Positions 33,991 through 45,951 of a stretch of DNA of 64,000 nt are shown here, piece by piece. The notes under the pieces were generated by a model. That model saw only the letters and a list, made by a program, of their open reading frames with translations, did no database searches and had not been told where the DNA came from. The DNA comes from Xenopus tropicalis (lineage: Eukaryota; Chordata; Amphibia; Anura; Pipidae), in assembly GCF_000004195.4 (NCBI RefSeq), contig NC_030678.2, forward strand, positions 35,755,701 to 35,819,700, in the 5' to 3' direction. Position 1 is the stretch's first letter. Each line of letters opens with the position of its first letter. Both the position numbers and the translations under genes were made by a program.

Positions 33991-35207
33991 TACGATAAAT
34001 TGTGTGTTCAGCAGTGCTGTATTCATGGTGGACCCACTGGGAGAGGCACGTAGGCATTTGTTGCCTCCCCTTTTTTCTACCCATCTCCTGACTTGCCTTT
34101 CATTTAGACATGAATAGGAGCCCTGCCTTTACTGTCAGTAGGTAAGTACAAGGTTGCCTTGTACCCACCAGCACTTCACTCCAATGTTTAGTCTGGCACA
34201 GGTATGCCGTGACTGTAAGTGCTTTCTCTAGATTTACTAAGGGGAACAATTTTGCTCTCTTTTATTGCTTCCAGGACATAAATGAATGGGCCGGTTCTTA
34301 CTTCAGGCAGCATAAGCTCAAGGCTCTCAAAAAAGCCCTGAACTTGGGAATAACTATAAATGGGGTAAAGTATTGACAGAATTGTGGCTTACTGAATATC
34401 ATATACAACACATATCCTCTTGACAAAGGCAACAGAAGCTATGGCATGATTATTCCCAAGAGTGCTGAATGAAAAGGACAATAAGCCCGGGTAAAGTGAC
34501 CCTAGTAAGTTCTGCGGAAGCCTGCTTTAATGAATGCACTTTATACAATACTTTGTAGGTTATGCTGTTCTGAACTGTGTACTAAATCCTTTCCATATAC
34601 ATTATGTTCCCCCAAGAGAAGAGCATACGTTCCTCTGCACACCTGTGCTACCGTACATTTGGAGGTATAAACCAGCTCTACGCAGGCAAAACTTTAATTA
34701 GAGTTTAGCTTTAATTAATTTAGCTTTAATTTGTGCTTTATGATATGACCTGAAATTACAGAGAGATTCAGTAACTGGCATTGTATCTCAGGGATCACTG
34801 ATCCTATTATTTCTATATAGTCATTACAGCTAACTCATATGAGTGGGGGGGCAAAATACCGTAGGGGCATCTAAAATAAGGACAAGCGTTAGTGACTAGA
34901 TTTAATGCAAGTTTAACAATTCCAAATGTGGAAGACAGACTGAATAGAATTTGCTGCCAGTGACAACCATCCCTGGGAAGGAACCTAGCAGTCATAAATT
35001 CACATGACTTAAGGTATGCAAGCAATTCAGTAAAGCACTGGGGAGAGCAGAGAGAATATTAGTTTGCATAGATTAGGGGCTGGAATCAGAGAGAGAACTT
35101 CATAAAGACTTTATCAGTGCAGCAGCAGACTCTGCAAAATCCCTTAACTCACAGGGTCCCAAGCCCCATCTGGCAACAGTGTTCCCGGCTATTGGAGGAC
35201 GTATTAA
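33991..35207. other. Mostly unique DNA
   Basis: 34010-34150 resembles a worn hAT end (gcagtgctgtattcatgg). A 34-nt splice-like segment at 34108-34141 inside it was rejected as a gene. Confidence 0.35.
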
Positions 35208-35488
35208 TACAGGCATGGGACCTGTTATCCAGAATGCTCGGTACCTGGGGTTTTTTGGATAAGGGGTCTTTCTATAATTTAGATCCCCATACCGTAAGTC
35301 AGCTCAGAATCATTAAAACAATAAATAAACCCAATAGGATTGTTTTGCCATCTATAAGGATTAATTATATCTTAGTTGGGGTTAAGTACAAGGCACTGTT
35401 TTACTATTACAGAGAAAAGGGAAATTATTTTTAACCATGAATTATTTAATTAAAATCAACTCTATGGGATAGTGGGTTTCTAGATAAG
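35208..35488 (-). mobile_element. TA-flanked palindromic element, family D (partial, reverse)
   Basis: tacaggcatgggacctgtta then tccagaatgctcgg at the left, and gtgggtttctagataag at the right where the opposite terminus is incomplete. Confidence 0.75.
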
Positions 35489-36530
35489 AAGAAAAAATTT
35501 TCTAGATAAGAGAAAAAATAAAAAGATTGCAACTGCAAACATACAATGAAAGACTTCAAGACAATCCTAGAAAGAGTGAAAAGTGAAAAGTGGTGAGATG
35601 ACAAAAACTGGGACATAAAGTTCAAATAGGAAATATTTTTTAAGAATTTGAGTTGGATCTTTACGAAAAGTTGGGTTTTATACATTAGCTCTGTGTATGG
35701 TACTGAATGCATGCGTTGAGAAAATTGCCCTCTGCACCACAAGGCAGTCAGTGTCTGTCACTTAGATGAGAAAATGGAACATTACTATCCTGATGGGTGA
35801 AACTAATCAGAAAGGGCCTGGGAAATGCACACTTACAGCCTGTAGTTTGTTCAGCCAGGGAATGGCCTGATTGCCAGATTAGAGTTATTAGTTTTTTTTA
35901 CTCTTTTGGGGCAAATTGGTAATTGCTCCTGATTTTTTTTCTGTCATGTTGCATTTTGGGTTCTAATGTGAATTTGATTGACTTCTATCTTTTCTCAACA
36001 ACAGGATCCCAGTTAGTATTTTTCACATAGCATCAACCTATGCTGTAGAGTAATACATTAGGAAACATTTAACCTGTTTGTATGTATTTGAAGTGTGGGA
36101 GGAAACTGGAGTATGAGTAGGAAACCTATGCAGCCATAGGGTGAACATACAAACTCAGTAGCACATTCAGCACAGCAGAGGTAATACTATGTGCACACAA
36201 CTGATAAATGGTACACAAACATAATGGAGCCTCATATGTACAGAAGTCACAAGAGAACTAATAATGCAAACAGTACTTAAAAGTAAAATGAAAGCTGAAG
36301 TTGAATTTTATGAGATTTAGCTTTGAATGCATAATGAAAAATGGGCCTGACCCATGTAAGTGTTAGTATTGGCACAATGTAATATAATACTTTGAAATGA
36401 AGCACCAGGCTCATAAAGAAGAATCTCTAATGCCCAATTTATGTGTGACCAGCTGTCATCCTACTTTCACCTACCTGCCTGCCTTCGTTTACCTGCCTGC
36501 CTACATTTACCTGCCTTCTCACACTCACAT
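35489..36530. other. Unique DNA with one ancient repeat motif
   Basis: 36095-36165 (gtgtgggaggaaactggagt, gtgaacatacaaactc) resembles a widespread vertebrate LINE/SINE-derived motif whose family I cannot name. 36466-36522 is an imperfect cctg-rich tract. Confidence 0.4.
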
Positions 36531-36694
36531 CAGGGATGTCAACCAACCCCGTGTCATGAGGGAGATAATGATCCAGTCCTGTTTTTTATGCCTGAATTCC
36601 TTTTCACATTTAATGACAACATGAAATAAGGTCTCATAAAGGCCTGGAGTGGATCATTATGTCCCTCCTGACACGTGGTTGGTTGACAGCTCTG
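36531..36694. mobile_element. Palindromic miniature element
   Basis: Arms gggatgtcaaccaaccccgt plus gagataatgatcca and the inverse tggatcattatgtccctcct plus ggttggttgacagct fold into one hairpin of about 164 bp. Confidence 0.75.
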
Positions 36695-36760
36695 TCACAT
36701 GCTTGCCACTGTAAACTTGACTGCACAGTGCATGATGAAACTTAGGTATGGAATAGATTG

Positions 36761-37091
36761 TACAGGTATGGGATCCCTTATCCGGAAACCCATTATCCAG
36801 AAAGCTCCGAATTACTGAAAGCCCGTCTCCCATAGACCCAATTTAATCAAATAATTCAGAATTTTAAAACTAATTTCCTTTTTCTTTGTAATAATAAAAC
36901 AGAACCTTGTAATTGATCCCAACTAACATATAAATCATCCTTATTGGATGCAAAACAATCCTATTGGCTTTAATTAATGTTTTATTAATTTTTTAGTGGA
37001 CTTAAGGTATGGAGTTCCAAATTACGGAAAGACCCCTTATCCGGAATACCCTTGGTCCCGAGCATTCTGGATAATGGGTCCTATACCTGTA
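36761..37091 (+). mobile_element. TA-flanked palindromic element, family D (complete)
   Basis: Begins tacaggtatgggatccctta and ends ggtcctatacctgta. Sub-terminal tccggaaacccattatccag is matched by cattctggataatgggtcc. TA at both tips fits a TA target site. The 331-bp copy has no open frame of interest. Confidence 0.88.
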
Positions 37092-38459
37092 TTATGAAAG
37101 CTGAGAGGTTCCATAAAGATTTAGGTTTATTTAAACACTGATACATAAGGATGAGTTAATCAATAACCTGCATTTTATTACAAAACTCAGCGTTAGTTTT
37201 AAGAAGCAAAGAGCTATTCATTTTCACTACAGTATCAAATTGGAGGCAATTCTTTGCCTACAAAGCGCCATATATTATTATAAGACCCATGTGTTCTAAG
37301 TAATGCATTTTACACTTACAGAAATAAGCTCATAATTGCTGTGCTGGCTTCCCAGACAGGAGACTTTGATATACAAGCCCTCCATGTGCTAATTAAAACA
37401 ATACTTTGAATCATCAGAAGCAAATTGCCTAGATCAGTGAAGTGCCAGTGAATGCATGAGTTCTGCCAAATGAACCAGATACCCATCAACTACTGCTAAA
37501 TGGGATAAAAATGCAGGGTTTCTTACCTGGCAAACAGCTCCAGATCAGCTGCCTGATACTAATCCCTGATGATCTTCCTTCATATATTTTTCTTATGATA
37601 GAATACCAGCAGAGAAGCAAATTGGAATGCATTGCCATGTGTTCTTGTACTGGATTGTCATGCATGTGTATATAATATATTCAGTGGCATATGCTCCACA
37701 AAACCTTTAGTCAGCTCTAATCCTAATATGTCACTAGCAGACATGATTTTAAGGACATAGCTTATCCTGACAATAGACTAGTCAATGAGTGACTCAGTTT
37801 GCATGATCTACATATGTGTTGTTGCTAAAAATGTGCCACTAAATTGATCTATTCAGACAGTGCTGAGCGATAGTGTTGAATGTACAGTTCTATGTCTCTG
37901 GGTTTATACTAATAAACAGCAGAAAGCAGAGACAGCAACGGGCTGAGGCAGTGATAGGGTAATGGCCAAATTAGGAACCCTAAGATTTGTAGAAGTTAAA
38001 GAAGAAAAAGAAACAGGTCGTGAAAATGAAGCATCCTAAAATGTATTTCTGCATTTCTGTATAATAAAGTTATCCATACATTCAATCAAGCGTATTTTTC
38101 AAAGATTTGTATAAACCTTTTGCATCCAAAAGTTTCATTTCTGATCTCCCACCAGTCCTGCCAGCATACTTTGCCACACAAACAGGCATTATGACTTCTG
38201 TGCCGGGAGAACTCCCAGTACCACTTTAGAGAAGGGCTGCCACATTAGACAAAATTAAAAGGTATTTTATATTCACAGGGCTTGTGTAAGTTGTATTTTA
38301 TCTAAAAACGCTATGTACATACAGACAGTGTAGGAGTTACTGTTCATGACTTGGAGTAACACTTAGCTATTCCATCAAAAAACCAGGTAGACACAAGAGC
38401 CATTGCCCCCCTAGGTGGAATTAGAAACCTTGGTTGGGGGAACCCAGTTTCAAAGCAAG
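37092..38459. other. Unique DNA, no accepted gene
   Basis: A strong minus-strand donor (gccag|gtaagaaacc, 37526) ends a frame open for over 50 codons, but no acceptor is convincing. Confidence 0.35.
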
Positions 38460-38467
38460 TTAAGGAC

Positions 38468-39051
38468 TAGTGATGAGCGAATCTGTTCTGTTTCGCTTCG
38501 CCGAAAAATTTGCGAATCTTTCAAAAGATCCGCGAAACCGCGAAAAATTCGCGAAACAGCAAAAATGTCGTGCGACAAACCAAAAATTGTCGCCCGCGGC
38601 TATTATTTTGTCGCGTGGCTATTGTTTCGTCGCCCGTGGCTATTGTTTTGTCGCCCGCGGCTATTATTTTGTCGCACGGCTATTGTTTCGTCGACCGCGG
38701 CTATTATTTTGTCGCGCGGCTATTGTTCCGTCGCCCGCGGCTATTATTTAGTCGCCCGCGGCTATTATTTTGTCGTGCGGCTATTGTTTTGTCGCCCGCG
38801 GCTATTATTTTGTCGCGCGGCTATTATTTCGTCACCCGCGGCTATTATTTTGTCGCGCTGCTATTGTTTTGTCGCCCGCGGCTATTATTTTGTCGCGCGG
38901 CTATTGTTCCGTCGCCGGCGACAATTTTTGGACGTGCAGCGAATTTTTCCGGGGCTAAATTTTTCATCCGTTTCGCGAAACAATCCGCCAATGGTGAAAC
39001 GCGGAAATTCGCCGCGAATCCATGCCTGGCGAAACTTTTCGCCCATCACTA
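38468..39051 (+). mobile_element. hAT-like element, family B (complete, long form with VNTR)
   Basis: tagtgatgagcgaatctgtt to gcccatcacta, with the perfect duplication ttaaggac (38460-38467, 39052-39059). Its extra length over the 313-bp copy at 31361 comes mainly from a tandem array at 38589-38910. A 228-codon open frame crosses the array but is repetitive (repeated AIILS/CFVARG motifs) and is not a gene. Confidence 0.93.
38589..38910 (+). repeat. VNTR of alternating 21- and 19-bp units inside family B
   Basis: Sixteen units, nine of 21 bp (gtcgcccgcggctattattt plus t) and seven of 19 bp (gtcgcgcggctattgtttc), largely alternating. GC-rich heads and AT-rich tails repeat regularly. Confidence 0.95.
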
Positions 39052-39059
39052 TTAAGGAC

Positions 39060-41357
39060 ATATTTAGCAGATTTAGGAACAAAGTCTATTTCCAGAGCTA
39101 AATACTCCTGAAAGCCCATCTTGGAGGTCATTTAGAGCAAGACTAGATGTAAACACTTCTTTGATGCCCCAGAAATATTATGGAGGAATAGCTGGTTCAG
39201 CGATATATTAAAATTATTTATAAACTTTTAATGAACAAAAGTGGGCCATGGACTAAACATTTCTCTCTCTCAGAAACTTGTTTAAACAGTGGTAAAATAT
39301 TGATTCAGACCCTTATCCAGACAACAATATTGCAATCTTCTATAAGCTGGTTGGCTGATCAATCCTTTACAATCATCCACCCCCATGCCTTTGTTAGTTT
39401 GCAATACAAAATTCACCATATAGGAATGTTACTTTGCTTTTTATCAATGACTGAGCTGTTGTGATCTAGGGGGAAAAATCAGGAAAACCTCAGACACTGA
39501 GACTTCACTTTGTTAAAACTCTACAAGAAGTACATACTCTAGAAGCCCTTTCTAATTGTACAAGTTCTCTGACGCACATGTATTTCCCTCCAGAAAGTGC
39601 GGGTAATTGCCATAACTGTAGCTTTCAGCATTCTAGAAGGGGGTCATGATACAATCATTTACTCGTCTGGAGAAAATGTGAAAGGGGTTTGTAAGCAATC
39701 AGTGGGTACCTGTGGTCCATAATAGTTCAATACAAATTAAAGCAGTAGCAGCCTAGACAACTGACCATGTAGAGTACACTAATGTTTTGAAGGAAGACAT
39801 ATTTTGTCCCCTGGGAGCTGATTGGATAGTACAGAGAAAGGAGACAGATCACAGCCATAGTTCAACAAAGAGTGTCATCCATATTCCCATATACAAAATC
39901 AAGCGATGAATCAAGTCAGGCTCCTGGAGGTCAACTGATAACAGATGTTGATGAGATGAAAATGCATAAAAAAGACATATTTAAAACATTTCTTCCTTGC
40001 GTCTTATATTAATCTCCCTTTAGCAAAAATTTAAAAGATGAAATGAGAAAAATATTTTTTTTATTGTCACCAGATTTTGGTACTTTTGAGCTTCTGAGAA
40101 AAGGGGCTATACGATCACGTGCCTCCAAAGATGCTGGGAAGTTATACACAAGCCCTGTTGCTCTGGCTGCTGATTTGGGTTCCTTACCATTTGCCAAGCC
40201 AAGCATACCCTTGTTACCTAAAAAACTGTTTTTTAGTAAATATCTCTGCATTGTGCTTGTGTTGTCGCTGAGTGTCTAATGCCCTGGTGACTGATATGTT
40301 CAGACAAGGGACAGTTCTTATTCAGTCTTGTTAATGATAATCAATATGGATAGGCTTTACGGTTAATTGGAGTTCCTATGGTTACACGAAAAGTCTAATA
40401 TGCAAGAAAAACAAATCGTCTGTCAAGTTCTTTTAAATGTGATCTGGCAATTTACCTCTAAGAAACTCTGCCTTCAACCATGAAATACCCCAGTTCAGAG
40501 CCAATATCCTAGACCCTTGCTAAAAGTCTCAATTCACTGTTAGTGGAATAGAGAGGAAATTCCCTTTTTTCCAAGAATGGAAAAACAAAGAGGATGATAG
40601 TGGGCTTCTGCTATAGACAGAATTTATAGATATTTCACTTAGCAGATCATATTTTTCCCAGGAAATAAACATTTCTATTAAGAGAGCTTCAGTTAGCTTT
40701 GCATCAATGGAACAAAAATGGTCCTTTTATTGTAAAGGTGAGACCTCTCTCTTATATTACTAAGTGCCAAGGCATCAAGGTTTTCTTTCTAATCAGTTCT
40801 AGCTGAGGGTTCATTCTGACTCCTGCCAGTGAGGTATAACAACAGCTCTTCAGAGTGCCGTGTTCTTTAATGGTTTTATAATTAGGTTTAGCATTTTATG
40901 AAAGGAAAAAAAAGTCTGAAATATACAGATGGCGGTGTCATTTATTTTTATCTGTGTTTATTTTTACAAGCAGAGAAAGTGCAACAAAAAGCTCAGACGA
41001 AACACAAGCATTGGCCATTGCACCTGCCTTCCTGATGCTGTTATGTGCGCCAATTACAGAGGAACGCCAAGGTGTTTAATGAACTCACTTGCTGAATACA
41101 ACCACAAAAGAGCAATAAAACACTGTCAGGAGATGTATTGCCCCAAAAATGCCAATAAAAATGTTATTGCTTAAATTTAATTTTTTTGCAAATTACATAT
41201 TTAATTATGCAAAAATGTAAAATGGTGTAAATTTAGTGGAGATATAAATAAAGGGCAACAAAGGGAAAATAAAAGATTAATGAATGCTTTGGAATTCTGA
41301 TTGTGTCTATGCCTTGTTTCATATACAGAGTCTCCATACATGTTCCTCATTCCCTAG
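39060..41357. other. Unique DNA, no accepted gene
   Basis: 40070-40215 has good acceptor-like sites on both strands and open frames on both, so no strand can be chosen. The frame at 40929-41174 has no splice support. Confidence 0.35.
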
Positions 41358-41500
41358 AGCAGGGGTCCCCAAGTGTTTTTACTTGTGAGCCACACTCAGA
41401 TGTAAAAAGTGTTGGGCACAATGGTACAAAATGGGAGCAACATCAAGTGGCATGGTAAGTAACATGTTGCTCACAAGCCACTGGTTAGGAGCCCTAAAAT
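41358..41500 (+). mobile_element. hAT-like element, family A (copy 6, internally deleted)
   Basis: caggggtccccaagtgtttt then gtgagccacactcagatgta at the left and ttgctcacaagccactggtt at the right. The central half is missing. Flanks ccctagag and ccctaaaa agree at 6 of 8 positions. Confidence 0.75.
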
Positions 41501-41595
41501 ATTTATAAAATACAAGGTTCCCATGCAGGAGTATTATGCAAGATAATTTAAAAGGAAACAATGCAGGAACTACATACATTTATATGTGTAATATG

Positions 41596-41889
41596 CAGGG
41601 CCGGATTTATAAGCCGGGCGCCCCGAGGCCACCCCCTGTCCGTCGGCGTCCCCGCCCCCCCCGCACGTGCGCATGCACAACCGGCGCACGCACCACCCCT
41701 CCCGCGCATGCGCACAGTCGCAATCGCGCAGGCTTTTCAGTCGCATACAGAGCAGTGGGGGAGAGGTCCCAATTGCTCCGTATACGGCAAAAAACTTTAA
41801 TATTTTGGTGCGGCGGGGTGGCATGCCGCCCCCCAATTTGTGCCGCCCTAGGCCCGGGCCTTTGTGGCCTTTCCACAAATCCGGGCCTG
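41596..41889 (+). mobile_element. GC-rich hAT-like element (family C relative)
   Basis: cagggccggatttataagcc to ccacaaatccgggcctg, with the perfect duplication gtaatatg (41588-41595, 41890-41897). Long open frames on both strands come from its CpG-rich interior. Confidence 0.92.
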
Positions 41890-41899
41890 GTAATATGAT

Positions 41900-42230
41900 A
41901 CTTAGGGGGTGCAGCCACAAGTTAAGTCCTTTAAAAATGGATTCAGTTGAAAGCGCATATCGATACATTTCATAGAGGTTATTGCATCCAAACATACACC
42001 TTAACCTCCATAGGGTTACCAAAGCATCCAGTCTGCCTACCCTGATGAATGATGCAACTGCACTTACTGACACTAGGGAACCCTGGAACTGCCATCACCC
42101 TGGACCTGGAGTTAACTCAAAGGTTCCTACAGAGAGTGGAGTCAACAGGCAACCAGACTTGATCCCAGTAAACCAGATGCAAACACCATTTTGAACATGA
42201 GATTCAGAAGTGATGCAACCACCACTATGA
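41900..42230 (-). repeat. Unclassified family F copy
   Basis: gttattgcatccaaacatac and ccagtaaaccagatgcaaac are reverse versions of landmarks at 56500 and 44560. Ends were not resolved. Confidence 0.45.
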
Positions 42231-42294
42231 AAACAGGGCGCCTTATTTGCTTCAAAACTAAAGCTTAATTGCATCTTTCTTGAGACTCTGGAAG

Positions 42295-42489
42295 CCAGGA
42301 GTGGGCCAAGCTGACCGGGCAACCCGATTGGCCACCTTGCCGCTGCACCACCCCCCCCACTTCCGTCTTGGTGGGGGGGGGTCAAGGATACATGGACATG
42401 GGGTAGGCAGGAGAGGTACCTACCTGGCACCCCCTTATCGTTGTGCCCTAGGCAGGTGCCTCTTCTGCCTACCCTTAGTTCTGACCCTG
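42295..42489 (-). mobile_element. GC-rich hAT-like element, family C (copy 4, shortened)
   Basis: caggagtgggccaagctgac to ttagttctgaccctg. Flanks ctggaagc and gaggaagc agree at 6 of 8. Confidence 0.75.
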
Positions 42490-42593
42490 GAGGAAGCAAT
42501 AATGCTGGAATTATAGGGGGAAATTCTGTATTATGAGTAAAATACTTTGCAGTTATATTTTTTTATCTAACTATGTGTGCCATATTACACATG

Positions 42594-42916
42594 TACAGGT
42601 ATTGGATCCCTTATCCGGAAACCCCTTATCCAGAATGTTCGGAATTACGGAAAGGCCATCTCCCATAGACTCCATTATAAGCAAATCATTCTAATTTTTT
42701 AAATTGGTTTCCTTTTTATCTGTAATAATAAAACAGTCCCTTGTACTTGATCCCAACTAAGATATAATTAATCCTTTTTGGAGGCAAATCAAGCTCATTG
42801 GGTTTATTCAATACTTAATTTTTAGCAGACTTAAATTGTGAAGATCCAATGGAAAGATCCCTTATCCAGAAAACCCCAGATCCCGAGCATTCTGGATAAC
42901 AGGTCCCATACCTGTA
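42594..42916 (+). mobile_element. TA-flanked palindromic element, family D (complete)
   Basis: tacaggtattggatccctta to ggtcccatacctgta, 323 bp, same organisation as the copy at 36761. Confidence 0.88.
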
Positions 42917-43647
42917 CAGCATGTGTGTTGCTTTGCTGGTTTGTGAATTTAATGGAGATGAAAGGCAACACTTCATAGAAATGAAGAAGCTCATGATGAT
43001 TAGGACATGACTTACTGTATTGGACAGAAGTGAAAATAACCAGGGAGCTAAATTTGTAGTTATACAGTAACTGATGGCATCTGCCACAGATCTGCCCCCC
43101 TAGAACTCTGGATCCCAGACTTATTTGAATTATAGCCCAACAGAGGCAACACCAGTAATCCCAGGAGAATTCCTATGCCTGCAAGCAGAAACCAAGCGAG
43201 TTACACACCCCATTGGGAAACAGTATTTTGCACTGCCTGGTCTAACAAGATGAGGCAAAATATTGTTTTCCTATTGTATCCCTAACTCATTGTCAGAAGT
43301 GGAATAAAGCAATTGCATTATTAAAGTAAATTTACGAAAATGAAATATGTGATTGTGTGAACAGGCTTTTAGCTTCTATGAACAATCTTTATGTGATTAC
43401 TTTTATTATACCTACTTAAATGCAACCTTAAGAAATATAGAGGCTTAAATTAACAGTGTATAAAAAAAAATCATCCATATGGGTAAGGAACAAAGCGAAA
43501 CCTTTTAGTCAGGATGTTAGTTAGACGCCATTCTTTCCGGCCACCCACCATCACAGCTAATACCCTTTTGTATTTGCAGTATTTTTAAATTAGCAACAGA
43601 AAATAATTCACCATATGCAAAAAATAAGAAAATGTCAGGTGAATTAC

Positions 43648-43726
43648 CTCTTGTAATGTATGTGATGAAGGGGTTTGCAGCTTGACTGAAAATTGCAAGT
43701 GACAGCAGTTGGAAGTGACAGCTGTG
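43648..43726 (-). CDS. Candidate internal exon, minus strand
   Basis: On the minus strand, ttttatttcttcacag (acceptor) and gag|gtaattcacc (donor) enclose 79 nt. All three frames are open. The one reading LLSLAIFSQAANPFITYITR would be a hydrophobic segment with an NPxxxY-like motif, a loose echo of transmembrane helix 7 of rhodopsin-type receptors. With three open frames this cannot be relied on. Splice signals are good, identity unknown. Confidence 0.3.
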
Positions 43727-43892
43727 CTGTGAAGAAATAAAAAAACACCTCTTAATCTGACATGCTCAGCAATACACTGGCACCACGGAAAGGTGGAAAT
43801 CTGAGCGATAACTGTTATATTCAGTGTTTATATAATGTAATAAAACAATGTTATATTAGCATGTCACTGATGCTGATTTCACGTGTAACTTG

Positions 43893-44310
43893 AGATAGCA
43901 GAGCACCATTGCCCTACTACTTCCATTGTAAATTCCTCACCATGTCTAACTTAACCTTCACCTATCAACTGGCCCTTATCAAGGTTTCTTGTAAACCAAA
44001 GAAGGCCAATTGGGGCCTGCAGATATTGTTGGACTCCTGGGAGGTGCAGCTCAATAACATCTGGCATGCACTTGAATTGTGATGATGCCTTAATATGCTA
44101 TTACATATAACCTAAGCTAGCAGCGCACACTTACCCTACTCCTTCTGTTGTAAATTCCTCTCCATGTGTAACGTAACCATCATCTATACAACTGGCCTGT
44201 ATCAATGTTTTTTGTAAACCAAAGATGGCCAGTTGGGGCCTACAGATTGTTGGACTCCTGAGAGGTACAGCTCAATAGCATCTGGCATGCACTTGAATTG
44301 TGATGATGCC
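43893..44310 (+). repeat. Diverged tandem duplication of about 0.2 kb
   Basis: 43893-44089 and 44116-44310 align along their length. Shared landmarks are gtaaattcctc, ttgtaaaccaaaga, ttggggcct, ttgttggactcctg and acttgaattgtgatgatgcc. They differ by many substitutions and a few short indels, so the duplication is old. Confidence 0.85.
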
Positions 44311-44349
44311 AGTTTACAAGGTACATAAAGTAACATTGGAACTGTTCCA

Positions 44350-44700
44350 CAATACCTAGAGACAAAGTGCAATTTCAGACTCGAATTGCCATGTTTTTTT
44401 TCCCATAATCCAGCATTTTCCCCACAATTACAGCATAATTACAGCCATGCTCCTAGTTGGATCTGCAGCAAACGTATGCAATTGTTCATACATTTTGATG
44501 AGATTGGGGTGCAAGTTGTGGGTTGTATCCCTTCCAGAGCATGCATCAAAACTTGCATCTGGTTCACTGGGCACAAGTCTGATCTGCCTGTTGGCACAAC
44601 AAGGTGGGAGTGCACGAGCAGGTTTGGACACAAACACATAAATGAATTGCAGTAATATGCACTCTACAGTGTGTGTATTGTAGAGCACCGGCAATTGCAT
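44350..44700 (+). repeat. Unclassified family F copy
   Basis: acaaagtgcaatttcagact, gtttggacacaaacacataa and atgaattgcagtaat match landmarks at 56120 and 56504. Confidence 0.5.
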
Positions 44701-45225
44701 GTGCAATTCATTTAATTTGATCAAGTTCAAGATACCAAGTTCTGGAAATGTGCTGCCCTATCAAACCCTGCATGTTTAAAGGAATCAAAACCTGGGGTGG
44801 GGTAGATGGAATGCATTGAATGTGTGAGACGCTATAAATGAGCCTTATCCATGTAATAAATTCAACTAAGACACTTTGTCAAGGACAATTCGACCCATCC
44901 GTCCTAGCCTCCTCATGACTTGGGCAGGTGATGATGTTGCTGGTGTAGAAAGGGCAGCTTGTTAAATAAAAAATGATGCTTGGCTAATAAAGCTACATGC
45001 TCTTCCTGTAACTTGAACCACTTTTCCAGCAGGTGGCTTTTTGCCTGGGACAAGGTTCTCCTTTTACATCATGTCTTCTGCATTGTGTGCAAAGAGCTTG
45101 TAATGCCTTTTAATCAAAGGAAAGAAAAATATATTTCAGCTTATCACTGTGCCATTTTTAGTCTGCCCAGTCCTGCATTAAGTTTCATTTAAGTCATTCA
45201 TATTTCCAAAATGTACTGCTCATTT
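44700..45225. other. Unique DNA, no gene seen
   Basis: No recognised repeat or exon. Confidence 0.4.
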
Positions 45226-45233
45226 GTATAGGG

Positions 45234-45541
45234 CAATGTTCCCCAACCAGTGGCTCAGGGGCAACATGTTGCTCACCAACCCCTTGGATGTTGCTCTCAG
45301 TGCCCCCTAACCAGGTAGTTATTTTTGAATTCCTGACTTGGGGGCAAGTTTTGGTTGAATAAAAACAAGATTTACTACCAAATAAAGCCCCCTGTAAGCT
45401 GATAGTGTGCATAGAGGCTACCTAATAGCCAATCACAGCCCTTATTTGGCTCCTCCATGAACTTTTATGGTGCTTGTGTTGCTCTCCAAGTCTTTTTACA
45501 TCTGACTGTGGCTCACAAGTAAGAAAGGTCTGGGACACCTG
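45234..45541 (-). mobile_element. hAT-like element, family A (copy 7)
   Basis: Reverse copy with caatgttccccaaccagtgg at the left and ggtctgggacacctg at the right. Flanks gtataggg and gactaggg agree at 6 of 8. Confidence 0.85.
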
Positions 45542-45765
45542 GACTAGGGAATAGTACTCACCACTACAAATATTATTAAGCTACAGATGGAGCACATTTA
45601 AATCAGATGTTTGTTTTTGTTTTTTCCTTATGTCTCACTATGTCACTTCATTTAATTAATTATTAATTAGCACACCTTTTTCATTTATATGAATGCTGTA
45701 AAAATGTTTGCTCTTTCTGTATATGTGTTGCAGTATATGTTCCCAAAATATACCTCCTTTTAAGG

Positions 45766-45951
45766 CAGTGGTTCTCAACCTTCCTAATGCTGCAACCCTT
45801 TAATACAGTTTCCCATGTTGTGGTGACCCCCAACCATAAAATTATTCCTAAGACCATTGGAAATGTGTGTTTTCCGATGTTCTTAGGCGACCCCTGTTAA
45901 AGGGTCTTTCGACCCCCAAAGGCGTCCCGACCCACAGGCTGAGGACCACTG
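45766..45951 (+). mobile_element. SPIN-like hAT element (non-autonomous)
   Basis: The left end cagtggttctcaaccttcct continues aatgctgcaaccctttaata and gttgtggtgacccccaacca. The right end has gacccctgttaaagggtctt and cgacccacaggctgaggacc then actg. From memory this closely follows the ends of SPIN ('Space Invaders'), a hAT family that spread horizontally among tetrapods, including a Xenopus frog. Ends are inverted repeats. Only a short unique core remains, so it is an internally deleted passenger. The two 8-bp flanks (ttttaagg, ttgcagtt) do not match. Confidence 0.7.

Noticed and set aside
34108..34141. 34-nt segment with strong acceptor and donor
   Set aside because: Sits in sequence resembling a worn hAT end beside a LINE tail; only 11 codons.
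37527..37690. Over 50 open minus-strand codons ending at a strong donor
   Set aside because: No convincing acceptor; only a 39-nt version has an AG with a weak tract.
38415..39101. 228-codon open frame
   Set aside because: It is a translation of the 21/19-bp tandem array inside a hAT element with perfect target duplications; the protein is a monotonous repeat.
40009..40279. Open frames on both strands with acceptor-like sites at each side
   Set aside because: Both strands look equally plausible and neither has a matching donor; no exon can be called.
41536..42073. Long overlapping open frames on both strands, up to 167 codons
   Set aside because: They lie in a CpG-rich hAT element with perfect 8-bp flanks, where low stop density explains them.
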